Shown here: piece by piece, positions 10,735-21,524 of the stretch
How the letters are laid out: each line of letters opens with the position of its first letter
Numbering within the stretch: the first letter of the stretch is position 1
NCBI GenBank assembly: GCA_014529385.2
Contig: CM043967.1
Coordinates: 3,186,001 to 3,250,000 of the forward strand
DNA length: 64,000 bases
Direction of reading: 5' to 3'
Source of the DNA: Adiantum capillus-veneris
Lineage: Eukaryota > Streptophyta > Polypodiopsida > Polypodiales > Pteridaceae
Position numbers and translations under genes: made by a program
The notes under the pieces: model-generated
Databases searched by the model: none
Told to the model about the DNA's origin: nothing
Seen by the model: the letters and a program-made list of their open reading frames with translations, nothing else

Positions 10735-10942
10735 CCCGGGGCGGTCACTTTTTAGAATGTGTATTCTATCACGTGAGTTAACCGGAGAGGATTATTAAAA
10801 GATCAAAATGTATACATACAGAGGGGGGTGGGGGTTTTTTAAATAGGCACGTAGTGTAAATATAGTATGTATATTGAGGTATTATTAATAACCTCTTGAA
10901 CGCACGTGATATAGGAAGCTTTTGATAAGTGACCGCCCCGGG
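10735..10942. mobile_element. Small inverted-repeat transposon (MITE), hAT/P-like
   Basis: 208 bases. Both ends carry CCCGGGGCGGTCACTT (perfect 16-bp inverted repeats), flanked by a perfect 8-bp target duplication GAGAAATT (10727-10734 and 10943-10950). No coding capacity. It contains CACGTG-type motifs near each end. The perfect ends and duplication suggest a fairly recent insertion, later than the related copy at 9756-10013. Confidence 0.88.
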
Positions 10943-12634
10943 GAGAAATTAGAGAGTTGTAGTGAGATATTAATATTCTAGAATACAAGAGTGCTAGACA
11001 TGAACATCTTGAAAACATGAAAGTTAAGAAAAAAAAACTGAAGGACTTTCTTGAGACTTGAATAGATAAATAAATCTCTCAAGTGAGGTAGCGCTACTTG
11101 TCTCTAGGTAAAAACATTGTACTTTCAACCAATTAAGTTTCTCAATCATTATCCTTTGCAATTGAAGAAATGTCTTTTGCCTACATGCAAGATAATTAAA
11201 CCTTAAATATATTGGAAACCATGTAACACTAAGGCTCAAGGCCATACTTACTTTCAAATTCTTGGGCTAGATCTCATCAAGCAAAAGGCTTCTGGCTTTG
11301 ACATGAGCCAAGATAGGGATAATGATACGCTTCTCATGATCCCTTGCATGGAGCACCAACTAGTAATCTCATCTCTTATGGGATAGGCTTCAATGCATCT
11401 TCTCTGCTACCAATCTGATCTCGTTGACTTGGTGACAGAAGCTTGACACATTTGCCCTTTGTTTTTACCTTCCTCCCATAGTTTAAAAGTCTCTTTTTAT
11501 AACTCCCAAATCTCTCCATCATGAAATACCAACTGGAAGAAATTGTCATGACCTTGAATATTTGCCTTGATGGTTCTCTCCCCTTTGCTTGTCTTCTTAG
11601 TGATAAGATCAATTTTCTCATAAAGCTTTACTTTGAAAGCTTTGTCAACTTTCTATCCTTGTTGACTAAGATTTACCCACTCATTATGAAGAACTGTATC
11701 TTCTGAATAAAAGACATTAAAAATAACATTTTAGAATCGATGTTGTGATCCAGGGTCAGAAGTTTTGCATCATCCTCACTTAGACCGGCATAAAACCTAA
11801 GCAAGGATTGTCTTGAAGCTTTCAACGTGTGGATACCTATCAAATAACTCTTTCTTGGCCACGAGAGAATGTGTACGACCCAAAACATAATAGTTATAAT
11901 CATTTATCTTAGATATTTGAAAGCTATCCTTTATGAATCAAACATTTCTATCTATGCGGACAAGGAAGGGAAGGATGTTTGTGATATGATTTCTATTAAT
12001 AACTGTTATTAGCATGAATAAAGATGATTCTGTGCATCTCAAGTGGGTTTTTATTATTTGAGTGATCGATAGAGGCTGATTAATATTCTCAACACGTAAA
12101 AGAAGAGGTCTCTTATTAACCATGTGAAATTTTTTTGCCCTTGCAAGCATTCTATTCAAGCCAGTAGTGTCAAAAGCACCTACATCAAGAGCTCTTGGAC
12201 TAGGAGAGTATAACTCTTTCTCAATAAGCTCAATTAATTGATTTGATGTCTTGGAGCCTACTTAAGTTTCCCCCTGTATGATTGATGGAGAGACACTTTC
12301 ACCACTATCATCATCTAACTCTTGTTCACTAGCAAGATGATTGGAATTTGAACTTGACCTTTTGTCAAGGTTGAACATGCTATCCAAAACCTCGGCAAAA
12401 GATTCACTAAAAATATATCAAAGAAATAAAAAATTCAAGTATTGCGACGTTGATTAGGATGTGTATTTTATAATATAAACGTCCAACAATGTTAGAGCAT
12501 CCTTGAACTGGTATTACTTAGCAACATATAGAAAGGGTTCAAAAATAAACTATAGTATGTGATAAACTACAAAGAGATTAGAGAGAGAAACTTTTAAGTA
12601 TTCTGGAAAAAAAAAAACACAAATAACTTTTTAA

Positions 12635-13956
12635 CACTAGAATGGTAACCTAACAGGACATAAAAGTGTCCTTTCAGGGTTTTGGGAAAAATTTCCAAAA
12701 CCATAGTAGATCCACTCATTTTGAAAAATCCTTTCATGAGCTTATAGTTCAATAACTACTACATATGGAAAAAATGAGGAACTTGTAATTTTTCTCATCC
12801 CTTGGTCACTACAAGCCTCCAAAGTTGATGGACCAGTGCATTTTGCCCAAAACAGCAATTTCTTACGATTAATTGCATATAAATAAGAGTGGAGATTTTT
12901 GTGGGACATGAGATAAAATGCCCCGTTAACTTCAATGGGTTGCTGACCAAAACATATGGTTGCTTTTACCTTACTATTTTTTTTTTGGGCAAAAAAAATA
13001 GATACAAAAAAGTTGCATTTTTGCCATTCTACGGACCTATCATCAAAGTTTGTATAGTCACGCTCAATACAGATACTATATACATGTTTTCTTAGTTCCC
13101 TTTGGGCCTCTGGATTCAAAAGGAGCCATGGAGCATGTCAAAAGGATAATGGATCTCTTACAGTTGGAACCTTGGGGGCAATGATAAAGTGCTAAATATA
13201 GCAAACATGAAAAAACTGGGTTTAGCATTATGACCTCTAGAAACCCATAGAAACGACTCAATATCTAGCCAAGTTTGTAGTCTATGATTAGATATGGTTA
13301 CTACCTACAAAATACACACAATTGGCCTAAGAAACTAGCAACATTGAGAAAGTTATACTTGCTACTCTAAAATGTATCGTATTCTTCAGCAATCAAAAAA
13401 CTCAACCATCATCATATACTATGCTATATAGCATATTAGGTCCCCCAAAACTCAAGGAAGATTAGCTTTATGTTTTTCATTACACTTACACAATCAAAAT
13501 TGAATTTGGATATCAAGAAAGCCACCAAAAAAATCATTAAAGTGCTAATTTTGGCCAAAAAACAGGATTATGCAATTCTTGTAAATTGGTCATAACTTTC
13601 AATTTTAAAACTTAGCTCTCCCTACAAGCATCAAAACATGTTGAGAACTATGAAGGCCTAACCTCTAGCCATCTAAACCTCACAAACATGAAATTTAGAG
13701 TGGTATAGTTGCCAAAAATTGAAAAAAAAACAAAAAACAGGACCCGTTTTTTCACACAGTTTAGGTTCAAAAATGTTGTGCACGAGTATGGTTAATGGTG
13801 AGATCAATACTCAAAAAAAAATGCTAAGTTTTTTTCAGCTCATAAGGCAAGTTTGTGGATATATAGCACCTAGAAATTTATTTTCATACTCTTCAAATAA
13901 TTCAAGAAAAATGGTCACTTACCAGGACACAAAAGTGTCATGTTACCATTCTAGTG
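12635..13956. mobile_element. piggyBac-like non-autonomous element
   Basis: Both ends carry the 15-bp inverted repeat CACTAGAATGGTAAC, and each is flanked by TTAA (12631-12634 and 13957-13960), the target site that piggyBac transposases duplicate. Just inside each end is a short palindrome-like motif, GGACATAAAAGTGTCC at 12656-12671 and GGACACAAAAGTGTC at 13925-13939. The 1,322-bp body has one 125-codon open frame on the minus strand (13119-12742) with no recognisable transposase motif. I therefore call it non-autonomous, needing a transposase encoded elsewhere. The TTAA plus CAYTAGA-type end is the diagnostic evidence. Family membership is inferred. Confidence 0.65.
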
Positions 13957-14006
13957 TTAATAGTTTTTGCAATGTGTACACGCTACATATCCCTAACTTT
14001 TACCCT

Positions 14007-14281
14007 TATATTCTAGAATACAAGCTTTATACACAAAGCACTTCATGTGTTGATCCTTGTATTCTAAAATACAAGCATTAAACACTAAGTGTCTCTTGTT
14101 TTAATACTTGTATTGTGGAAGGCAAGATATACACACTAAGAACTTTATGTGTTGATCTTTGTATTCTGAAATACAAACTTTACATACTAAGCATCTTATG
14201 TGTTGATTTTGGTATTCTAGAATACAAAGTTTACACATAAGCACCTTATGTCTTGATCCATGTATTTTAGAATACAAAGAT
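14007..14281. repeat. 51-bp tandem array centred on a palindrome
   Basis: About five and a half diverged units, each with TTGTATTCTAGAATACAA (an 18-bp perfect palindrome in the best copy), then a run like ACTAAGCATCTTATGTGTTGAT. The 51-bp period equals 17 codons, so both strands read as repeated peptides, but neither has a plausible start or context. A lone copy of the palindrome core lies at about 10971-10985. Confidence 0.8.
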
Positions 14282-14329
14282 TTTAAAAAAAGCAATTTTA
14301 AGTAAATATTTAAAATGAACAAACAAATT

Positions 14330-16083
14330 AAACTATTGTGGAATCAAGAATATCATTGTGGAAAGCCAATGTAAATAGCACATCATTGAAATTAATTCTA
14401 GTGTGTTAATAAGTTGCAAACAATAACAAAGCTTATAAAGGAAAAGAAGAAATACATAAACTACCCATTTGCATTTGCTATTTGATTCTTGATATTTTTT
14501 GGGGTGACTTCTTGAGCTTCTATCCTTGAGAGGTTCTTTGACAATTCTACTAGTAACAAAGTACACAGTTTGTGACATACTAGTTTGTAGAAAATGCTTT
14601 TTCAAAGTATTTGTATTGAGCAACCAACATATGAAGAAGATTAAAGTTTGAAGAGGACGCCACAAGTTATTTCTTCACAACACATGAAAGCCCTAAATGG
14701 ACTTTTCTCAAGAGCTTGCTTGAAAGGATTGTTGCTTACAATGATGAGAGAGTACCAAATTCAAAGTTCACACACTTACCAGATAAATTTACCACGATTG
14801 AATTTTATGGATTATACTTAGAAGCACGAAAGAAAAAAAACATGCCAACTTAATCCTTGTGCTATTCTTTAAGAGTTTGAATACAACACTTTGCTGATGT
14901 GAAGATTCCAAAGAAGGCCAGAATAGGTGTGTAATGGAAATAGCCTATGAACTTTGAGAATAGCGGAATTAAGAGAATTAGAGTGAGCATTTTTCTGAGA
15001 TTACTTTGAGAAAATAGAGGGTGAACTTAATTGATGGTAGCAACATAAACACAGTACTTAATTAACTTGGCATGAAAAATACTTTTGCAAGAGAGAGTAT
15101 TAGAGAACATGACAATAGTTGACGACCGAATTTACTTGGAGTCGGTCCCCCCTCCAAAAGGAATTTGTATTATAGATTCTCCCATCAAGAGAGACCTGGT
15201 ACAATTCAATCTTTGTGTTCCTTGTGACCTAGGTGATGCAATGAAGATGGAAAGCTTCATGCATCACGAGCATAACATATACTTGAGTGGTTCAATACAA
15301 GTCACATTCTCGAAGTTAATCACCATTGAATATCTTGTGATGGAATCGCATGCGATGGTTGACATTGAGCACCAAACAATACAACCGCTAATCGCTCCGT
15401 CACCCACCATGCCACTGAAAACCTGCAACCCCCACCTCATATGGAATTCATACAAAAAACCTACAATCTCCACCTCAGGTGAAATCCACCGCCTCAAACC
15501 TACAATGTCTCTATCAACCTTCACCAATGCGGAGTCTACCACAAAAGCCTCCATGTAGAACACACAGTAGAACCCTACAGCCTTCACTCCTTGTAGAATC
15601 TACCCCAAAAAACCCACAACCTCTACTGCATGTTGCATCTGCTACTGACAATCTATAACTTCCACTAAATATTGATGATTCCTCCACCATGAAGCAAATT
15701 TTTGGCCAACTGCGACCCTTGACACCTGCAACACTATCACCCTTGCCGGATTCTCTTCTCCCCCCTCCCTTCTTGATGTACTTATAACAAAAGAGTAGGA
15801 ACACTTGATAGAGAGAGAGAGAGAGGGGGGGGGGAAGAGGGGTAGAGGAGAAAATGAGAAAGGAACAAGAGGAGCACAATAGTCCCCTCAAAATGCAAAG
15901 CACTTAACACAAGCATCCCAAGCGGCAATGCAAGCAATAAAGCAAACGACACCAAGAAAGTTTACCCCATTCATAAACCAAAGGGTGAGAAAGGTCAATT
16001 CAAACTTTGAATCAGATAAAAGGGATCAGGCAAAAAGATAAAAGAAAGTAGAAGCAAAAAGAAGGAAGGAGAAAGCCAAGCTA
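14330..16083. other. Unassigned region with weak open frames
   Basis: Between the tandem array and the gypsy insertion. A plus-strand frame of 157 codons (15085-15558) and overlapping minus-strand frames (15587-15264, 15903-15514) show no motif I recognise. The minus strand at 14665-14470 has coding-like text (RIVKEPLKDRSSRSHPKKYQ) that could be an upstream piece of the ParB-methyltransferase pseudogene. A GA/G-rich run lies at 15812-15838. Before the gypsy insertion this DNA was continuous with 43308 onward. Confidence 0.35.
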
Positions 16084-16088
16084 GAGAT

Positions 16089-16999
16089 TGTTAGCAGCAA
16101 GCTAATTCGGATAACATTTTTTGGAGCTTTCATTTGTAAAAACACTTATTATTTTGATGAATCGGGAATATTGTAACTCCTACTTTCCAAATAAACAGTG
16201 TAATTGATGAGCCAGGGCTACAAGCTTCCAGATTGTATCAACCTGTCTTTAGTTAGAGCTCCCAGATTAATAGTTTTGACCACAAAAACCTTGGCTAAGG
16301 TATAAAAGCCAATTTTTGGTAAGTTTTTGATAAGTTTTGGATAATAGAAACACAGCCTGAGCTAACGGTGCTCAGTTCTCTCCTTCTTGCGCTTCCTACT
16401 CCCTTCCCGGTTGTCACATTGCAGTGCAGTCTGCTACGTTGCAACCGCAGGTAAGAGCTCTACGCATTGACGTAAGCATTTCATGGTAATCTTAGCTTTT
16501 GGCGTCGCCGACCCACGGCTTAATTTCATCATAAGTAAGAATCTAAGCTTCAAAATCATAAAATAAGTATAGGCGAGGTATTGGGGCATCATTGCTAAGC
16601 ATTTAAATGCATTCCGGGTTGAAAACGACTAGGTCAAAAACTTACTATGCTGTTAATAATCATGATTTTAGCACTTGACCTAAAGTGAGATTTGGGACCA
16701 TAAGGATGTGTGCTTTAGTCTTATAAACATGTCCTAGAAGTTTCGTAATGTTTGGATGTCGTTTGATGCTGTAACAATCTGATTTGTTTGCCGATGAGCG
16801 ACTAGCTTTTGGTGGTTTTTGTCATTTGAGTGTAGCTTGAGTTAAATGCGGATTGTTTGTTGTTTTTTAAGAGATTAGAAACCTCTTGTAGCCTCTATGT
16901 ACTAGTTGAGTCAGCTTCGTCCCATGGATTGACAATTATATTTATGGTTCTCTCTATGTCTGTAATAAGATAGGAGTAAGGTTAGACATCCGTCCCACA
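16089..16999 (+). repeat. 5' LTR of the 27-kb gypsy element
   Basis: 911 bases, beginning TGTTAGCAGCAAGCTAA and ending CGTCCCACA. TATAAAAG at 16301-16308 marks the promoter. It matches 42399-43307 along its whole length with scattered substitutions and small gaps, and 56737-57674 with more. Confidence 0.93.
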
Positions 17000-17018
17000 T
17001 TTGGCACCGCTATCGGGG
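17000..17018 (+). other. Primer binding site of the gypsy element
   Basis: TTTGGCACCGCTATCGGGG directly follows the 5' LTR. A TGGCRCC-N-CGGGGA motif at this place is where a tRNA 3' end primes minus-strand DNA synthesis in many plant gypsy elements. I do not assign the tRNA. Confidence 0.7.
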
Positions 17019-17599
17019 ATCGAAGAGACATAAACTAGGGAAAAACACAAGCGTCTTGTGAAGTTTTCCTTTAACTTTCTTTTTTAAAACCACATAGCTT
17101 AAGATTGTCGTCTTCTGCTGTGTAGAGGTAGCTGGGAAGTAGGTTATACTTGCTAAGTACCTTCTAGGATTGTAGGATTAGACTAGGATTTTGAGAATGA
17201 TTGATGGACGAGACAAGTCTTAAGATCAAGGCTCAAAAAACCATAAAAAACAAGAAAACGAGTGTTTGTAGACACTTTCCACAACCCCATTGGAGTAGAA
17301 TCTAAGAGTAGGGTAAGTAGAACCCGAGGTGGATTCTCAGAACATTACTCTATCCAAAAGAATCAATTATGAGTTGTTTATGTGAAGTTGTAGAATTTCA
17401 GGTCTACGGCTAGAAATAACACCAAAACACTGTCAACCACTGAATCCGGCTGGAGATTATGCTTTAAAAGTTGTATGAACCAGTGGGTAAGCTCAAAAGT
17501 TTGCAAGAACTCAGATTATTTAACTTTCTTGATATTTTAGGCCAAATTAAGTTTTGATTTGACTCAGAGGCTTAAAATAGCTCATAAAAAGATTGTCCA

Positions 17600-18310
17600 C
17601 CGAAAAAGTGCTCATTTTGGGCCAAAAGTAAATAATGATGATTATTTACTTTCAGCTCAAAAGTAACCAAGGTTGATAGTAGAGACTCTATGCATGTGTA
17701 AACATATTTTGTAAAAGCCCATAGAATTTGGATCATCAAACTCACCAAAAATTTGGTAGAAATTGAATTCTGTACTAATTGTGGAGACCTTGAGTGTAAA
17801 TTGGGAAAATTTTGTCCAAACTCAGTGAAACTTGACTCATAGGCCTATATTGATGTGTTAAACAAGTGTACATGCTCAGTTGACCAAAAAGATGCAAAAA
17901 TTTACTAGAAGTAAATAATTACGATTATTTACTTCTATCCCATTTTCCAACTTTTTTGACCAACCCAGCATACCACTATTTTTAGCATGTTATATTAAGC
18001 CCACATATCAAATTTGACAAGATTTGGATCATTGAAGTAAAATTGTGGCCAAATTTGCAAAGTCAGTCTGAAGACACAAAACTGTTGACCATTTGAACAG
18101 AAATTATCCAAACTTGATAAAACTTGGCTAGGGAGCTTAAGTTGAGCTGCTTAACAAATCTGTGTCAAGATTGTGGTAAAAACTTGCATAAAAATAGCAC
18201 GAGTAAATAATCGCGATTATTTACATGTGCTACAAAACTAGACATTTTTGCACATTTGAGTATACCACAAGGTCAAGCATATCAAGTAGACCACACAAAT
18301 CAAATTTGAT
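17600..18310. repeat. Leader repeats carrying a recurring hairpin
   Basis: Three strong inverted repeats occur at 17627-17650, 17907-17936 and 18203-18224. Each has the form GTAAATAAT-N4-ATTATTTAC, with arms of 10, 13 and 9-11 bases. They are spaced 280 and 296 bases apart, inside loosely repeated surroundings (AAATTTGATAAAATTTGGATCA-type text after each). A fourth copy lies at 38752-38773, in the spacer before the extra ORF, and a weaker one near 38458. The sequence is non-coding. It may form RNA hairpins in the genomic transcript. Confidence 0.75.
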
Positions 18311-19035
18311 AAAATTTGGATCACAAAAATGAGACTTAAGCCAGATTATGAAAAATTGAGACTACAGACACGAAACAGTTGATAAACTTGAACAAACTTT
18401 GATACACAGAGAGACTTTTTTACTTTTGAGCTTGTACAGTGTTAGAACAACATAATACAAGGCCACCGGGCAATTTTGGGTTCAATCGGATCCAAATTAG
18501 TACATGTTCACTCAGTTTCGAGGTTGCAGATTAGTCCTTTGGTTTTTTGCAAAAGTAGAATCTGAAAATTTAAATTGCTGACTCACTTAGCTCGATTTGA
18601 AGTGATACACATAGACCAGTTACAATAGTTAGCAAAAATTGAATAGTCTTTGTGAAAGAATAGCTAACTTGATTAAAACTGATACAGGAATCAGGTTGCA
18701 GATAAGGGATTGAAAGCTTGACATGAGTTGCCATAAAGTCAAGTGAAAGAAAGTGATAACAAGTCAATCCGATGATAAGTAATCTATCTAGGGCTTCACA
18801 AGTCTATATAAACCTTAGATCTGGTCGTATACTAGCAACCAAGGCATATTTGGAGAGACCGCTAGTAGAGTATCCACCAAAGAGAGTGTGAACCAAGGAG
18901 GTCACTTGAACACTATCTTGAAAAAGTCTCAGACACTTGCTCAAAATCAACATCTGAAATGTCTTCCTATTCAATTCATTCAAAAAACGAAATGACAGTG
19001 TGATATAAGCACATACTCCCTTTTTATAAGACTAA

Positions 19036-20580
19036 TCGCCATGGAGCTCAGGTTTACCTGATCCTAATGAAGAGTATGCTATTCGCATTGATGACCATGA
19101 CATAGAGTTTGAAGAGGAAATCAGGGCAAACAAACAAGGAAACATATACATGGATAAAAACGGAACTCGGTATTTACAAGTTAAAAACCCTGATGGATAG
19201 AAAAATGGGGATTAGAAGTAAATACCATAATTCCAGATATGGCAGCAAAAGAAGGACCATCGACTTTAGAATTTGAGGGATACGATCAAGTTGATTTGAA
19301 GCCTTTGAAACGGCTTAGTACAGATAATCCTAGGATCGGAGTCTATTGTTGGGAGGATAGAAACGTCAAAGATTTTCTATGGACTTCTCATGTCAAATCA
19401 AGACAGTTAACACCCATGAAGATCATCTATATCTTCAAAATCAAAGACAAGGACAGATCTACCAACCTACTTGTTTAGGGATTATTATAACAATAATTTT
19501 GTTATGATGACTCCTGAGAGGAGGTGGAACAAACCAAATATCAAGGGTACTCCATAAGGGATTGGATATTGGGCCGAGGACCAGAAACTATTCCAAGAGA
19601 TGAACTCCGCGAGAGATCTTTTGAGAGTAATGTTAAAAAACCAGAAACTACCTCATCATGAAGAAAACCGGGTGACACTAAAGCCAGTCCAGGGCTACAT
19701 TAGTCACTATTTCCAACAGACTGGTTTGAAGAACTTGGAACAGGACCAACTGCTAGGAGACCGGGAGTTGAACCAAATAGACGTGTCAAACCAGCCGATT
19801 TTCAAAAATGGATCAGAAAATACAGTGGATCTGTGGATCTGTGGATCCATATGACCACTTAGCAAGCTTTAAACAAGTGCTAAGAGCAGAATGCATATTT
19901 GATCTCTATACTCAATTTGAGGGCTTTGGAATGACATTAGAAGGAAAAGCACTAACATGGTTCCAAAACATTCCACCGAGGTCAATCATGGACTTAAATA
20001 TATTAGCTCAAGGATTTGTAGCTGTCTATTCCAAAATGGGGATCAAACACAATATTGTAGCTCAAATATATAGCTTCAAATAGAAACAAGGTGAGTCTGT
20101 TAGGTATTGTGCAACTAAAATGAAACAATACATTGCAAGATGCCCAGAACTAGAGATACCTACAGAAGAAAGATTAGTATCATTGTTTCTAGAGGGACTG
20201 CTAAACAAAGAACTTCATGCTATATTGTATAGCAAGAAACATATGACCCTAGAAGAGTGTGTCAGATGCTATTGACTTAGGAGACAATTGTGATATTTTT
20301 AATGAAGAAGATGTCCCTAAGGATAACCAAAGTGAGAAAATAGCATCCACCAAACCAACAGAAGTCGGAACGGTTGCTACAACACTGCTTACAACCATAC
20401 AAGACATGCTCAAAAGGATGAATGAAATGATGAATAACATGCAAAAAGCACCTATGATGGGACCATGGCAAGGGATACCTCAACAGGGACAACCAATTAG
20501 GCCGCAAAAATGGTGTGCAAATGAGGGTAAATGGACCAACCATGAGACCAATGAGTGCTATTATCGACCAAAAAATGTTT
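19036..20580 (+). pseudogene. gag of the 27-kb gypsy element
   Basis: A decayed frame starts near 19036 (PDPNEEYAIRIDDHDIEFEEE). It continues through GVYCWEDRNVKDFLW to a capsid-like core at about 19845-20270: FEGFGMTLEGKALTWFQNIP, then MKQYIARCPELEIPTEE and LVSLFLEGLLNKELHAIL. This is the usual plant Ty3 retrotransposon Gag core. A short C/H-rich tail (WCANEGKWTNHETNECYY, about 20510-20565) may be a nucleocapsid knuckle. Frameshifts and stops break it at several points. After 20580 the linker runs to 21091, where the first copia interrupts it. Confidence 0.75.
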
Positions 20581-21091
20581 AATACTTTCCTTTGAGGCCA
20601 CAAGGACAACCCATGTACAGATATCAACCTAATATGGCCTCAGCTCAAAGACCACCGATGGGTATGGAAAGACCTCAACTTGTGTTGGGTTAACAACCTC
20701 TATATCTTGGACATAATGCAGTGCCGGTAAAGTACATGCATTCAAAGGGAGTCATAGATGAACAAGCACTAGTGCATGTTACACCCTATGTTGAGCCAAG
20801 TCTATCTACAGTTAATGATGGACGAATATTGGTATAATTCACATCCACCACCAATGGAAGAACCTGCGACATATACTCCACCCGATCTTAAAAGACAAAA
20901 GAGATGCTTAAAAGAAAAAAACCCAAGCTCGAGAGTATGGCAAAACCTGAGGAGCTTGTGGTAGGAATCAGTAAAGAGAAATCCAACGTGATGGTCGAAC
21001 CCCACCTTGAAACAAAAGAGCCAGAACTCATAGTGGCTGACCAGTGACAATGAAGATACCTTAGATAGAATTCTGTTTGTAGAAGGCGACT

Positions 21092-21440
<349 letters not shown>

Positions 21441-21524
21441 ACCTCCTACTTAAAGTCCAATGTGGCACTTTAAGTAACTGTAAATCTATGAACATAAATG
21501 TACAAAGATTTACATGGCTGCCAT

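Larger units (their letters stand above)
9122..12420 (-). pseudogene. ParB-like plus DNA-methyltransferase-like fusion, decayed
   Basis: Read on the minus strand, fragments in several frames join in order. At about 12210-11945: NMLARAKK-like text then INQPLSITQI. At about 11930-11790: VLGRTHSLVAKKEL, then after a frameshift FYAGLSEDDAKLLTLDHN. These resemble the ParB/sulfiredoxin fold (a box like DG.HR followed by LS..EA..LAL.HN). Next comes a long middle part (about 11660-11040). DAPYGF (DAPY at 10464-10453) resembles motif IV (D/N-P-P-Y/F) of N6-adenine methyltransferases. NLFACKGKI (9550-9524) and GRNVIAIELDP (9442-9410) resemble the SAM-binding D.F.G.G motif and its following strand. Order IV before I is the beta-class arrangement. 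The C-terminus ends with a stop at 9122. Motif I has lost its glycines, and there are many stops and two inserted small elements, so the gene is dead. The assignment is from motif reading only. The 5' start is not identified; 12421-14700 may hold more. Confidence 0.5.

Noticed and set aside
12742-13119. piggyBac transposase
   Set aside because: The 125-codon frame is too short and shows none of the expected acidic catalytic motifs or the cysteine-rich C-terminus.
15085-15558. 157-codon plus-strand frame as a host gene
   Set aside because: No recognisable motif, overlapping frames of similar length on the other strand, and no supporting context.
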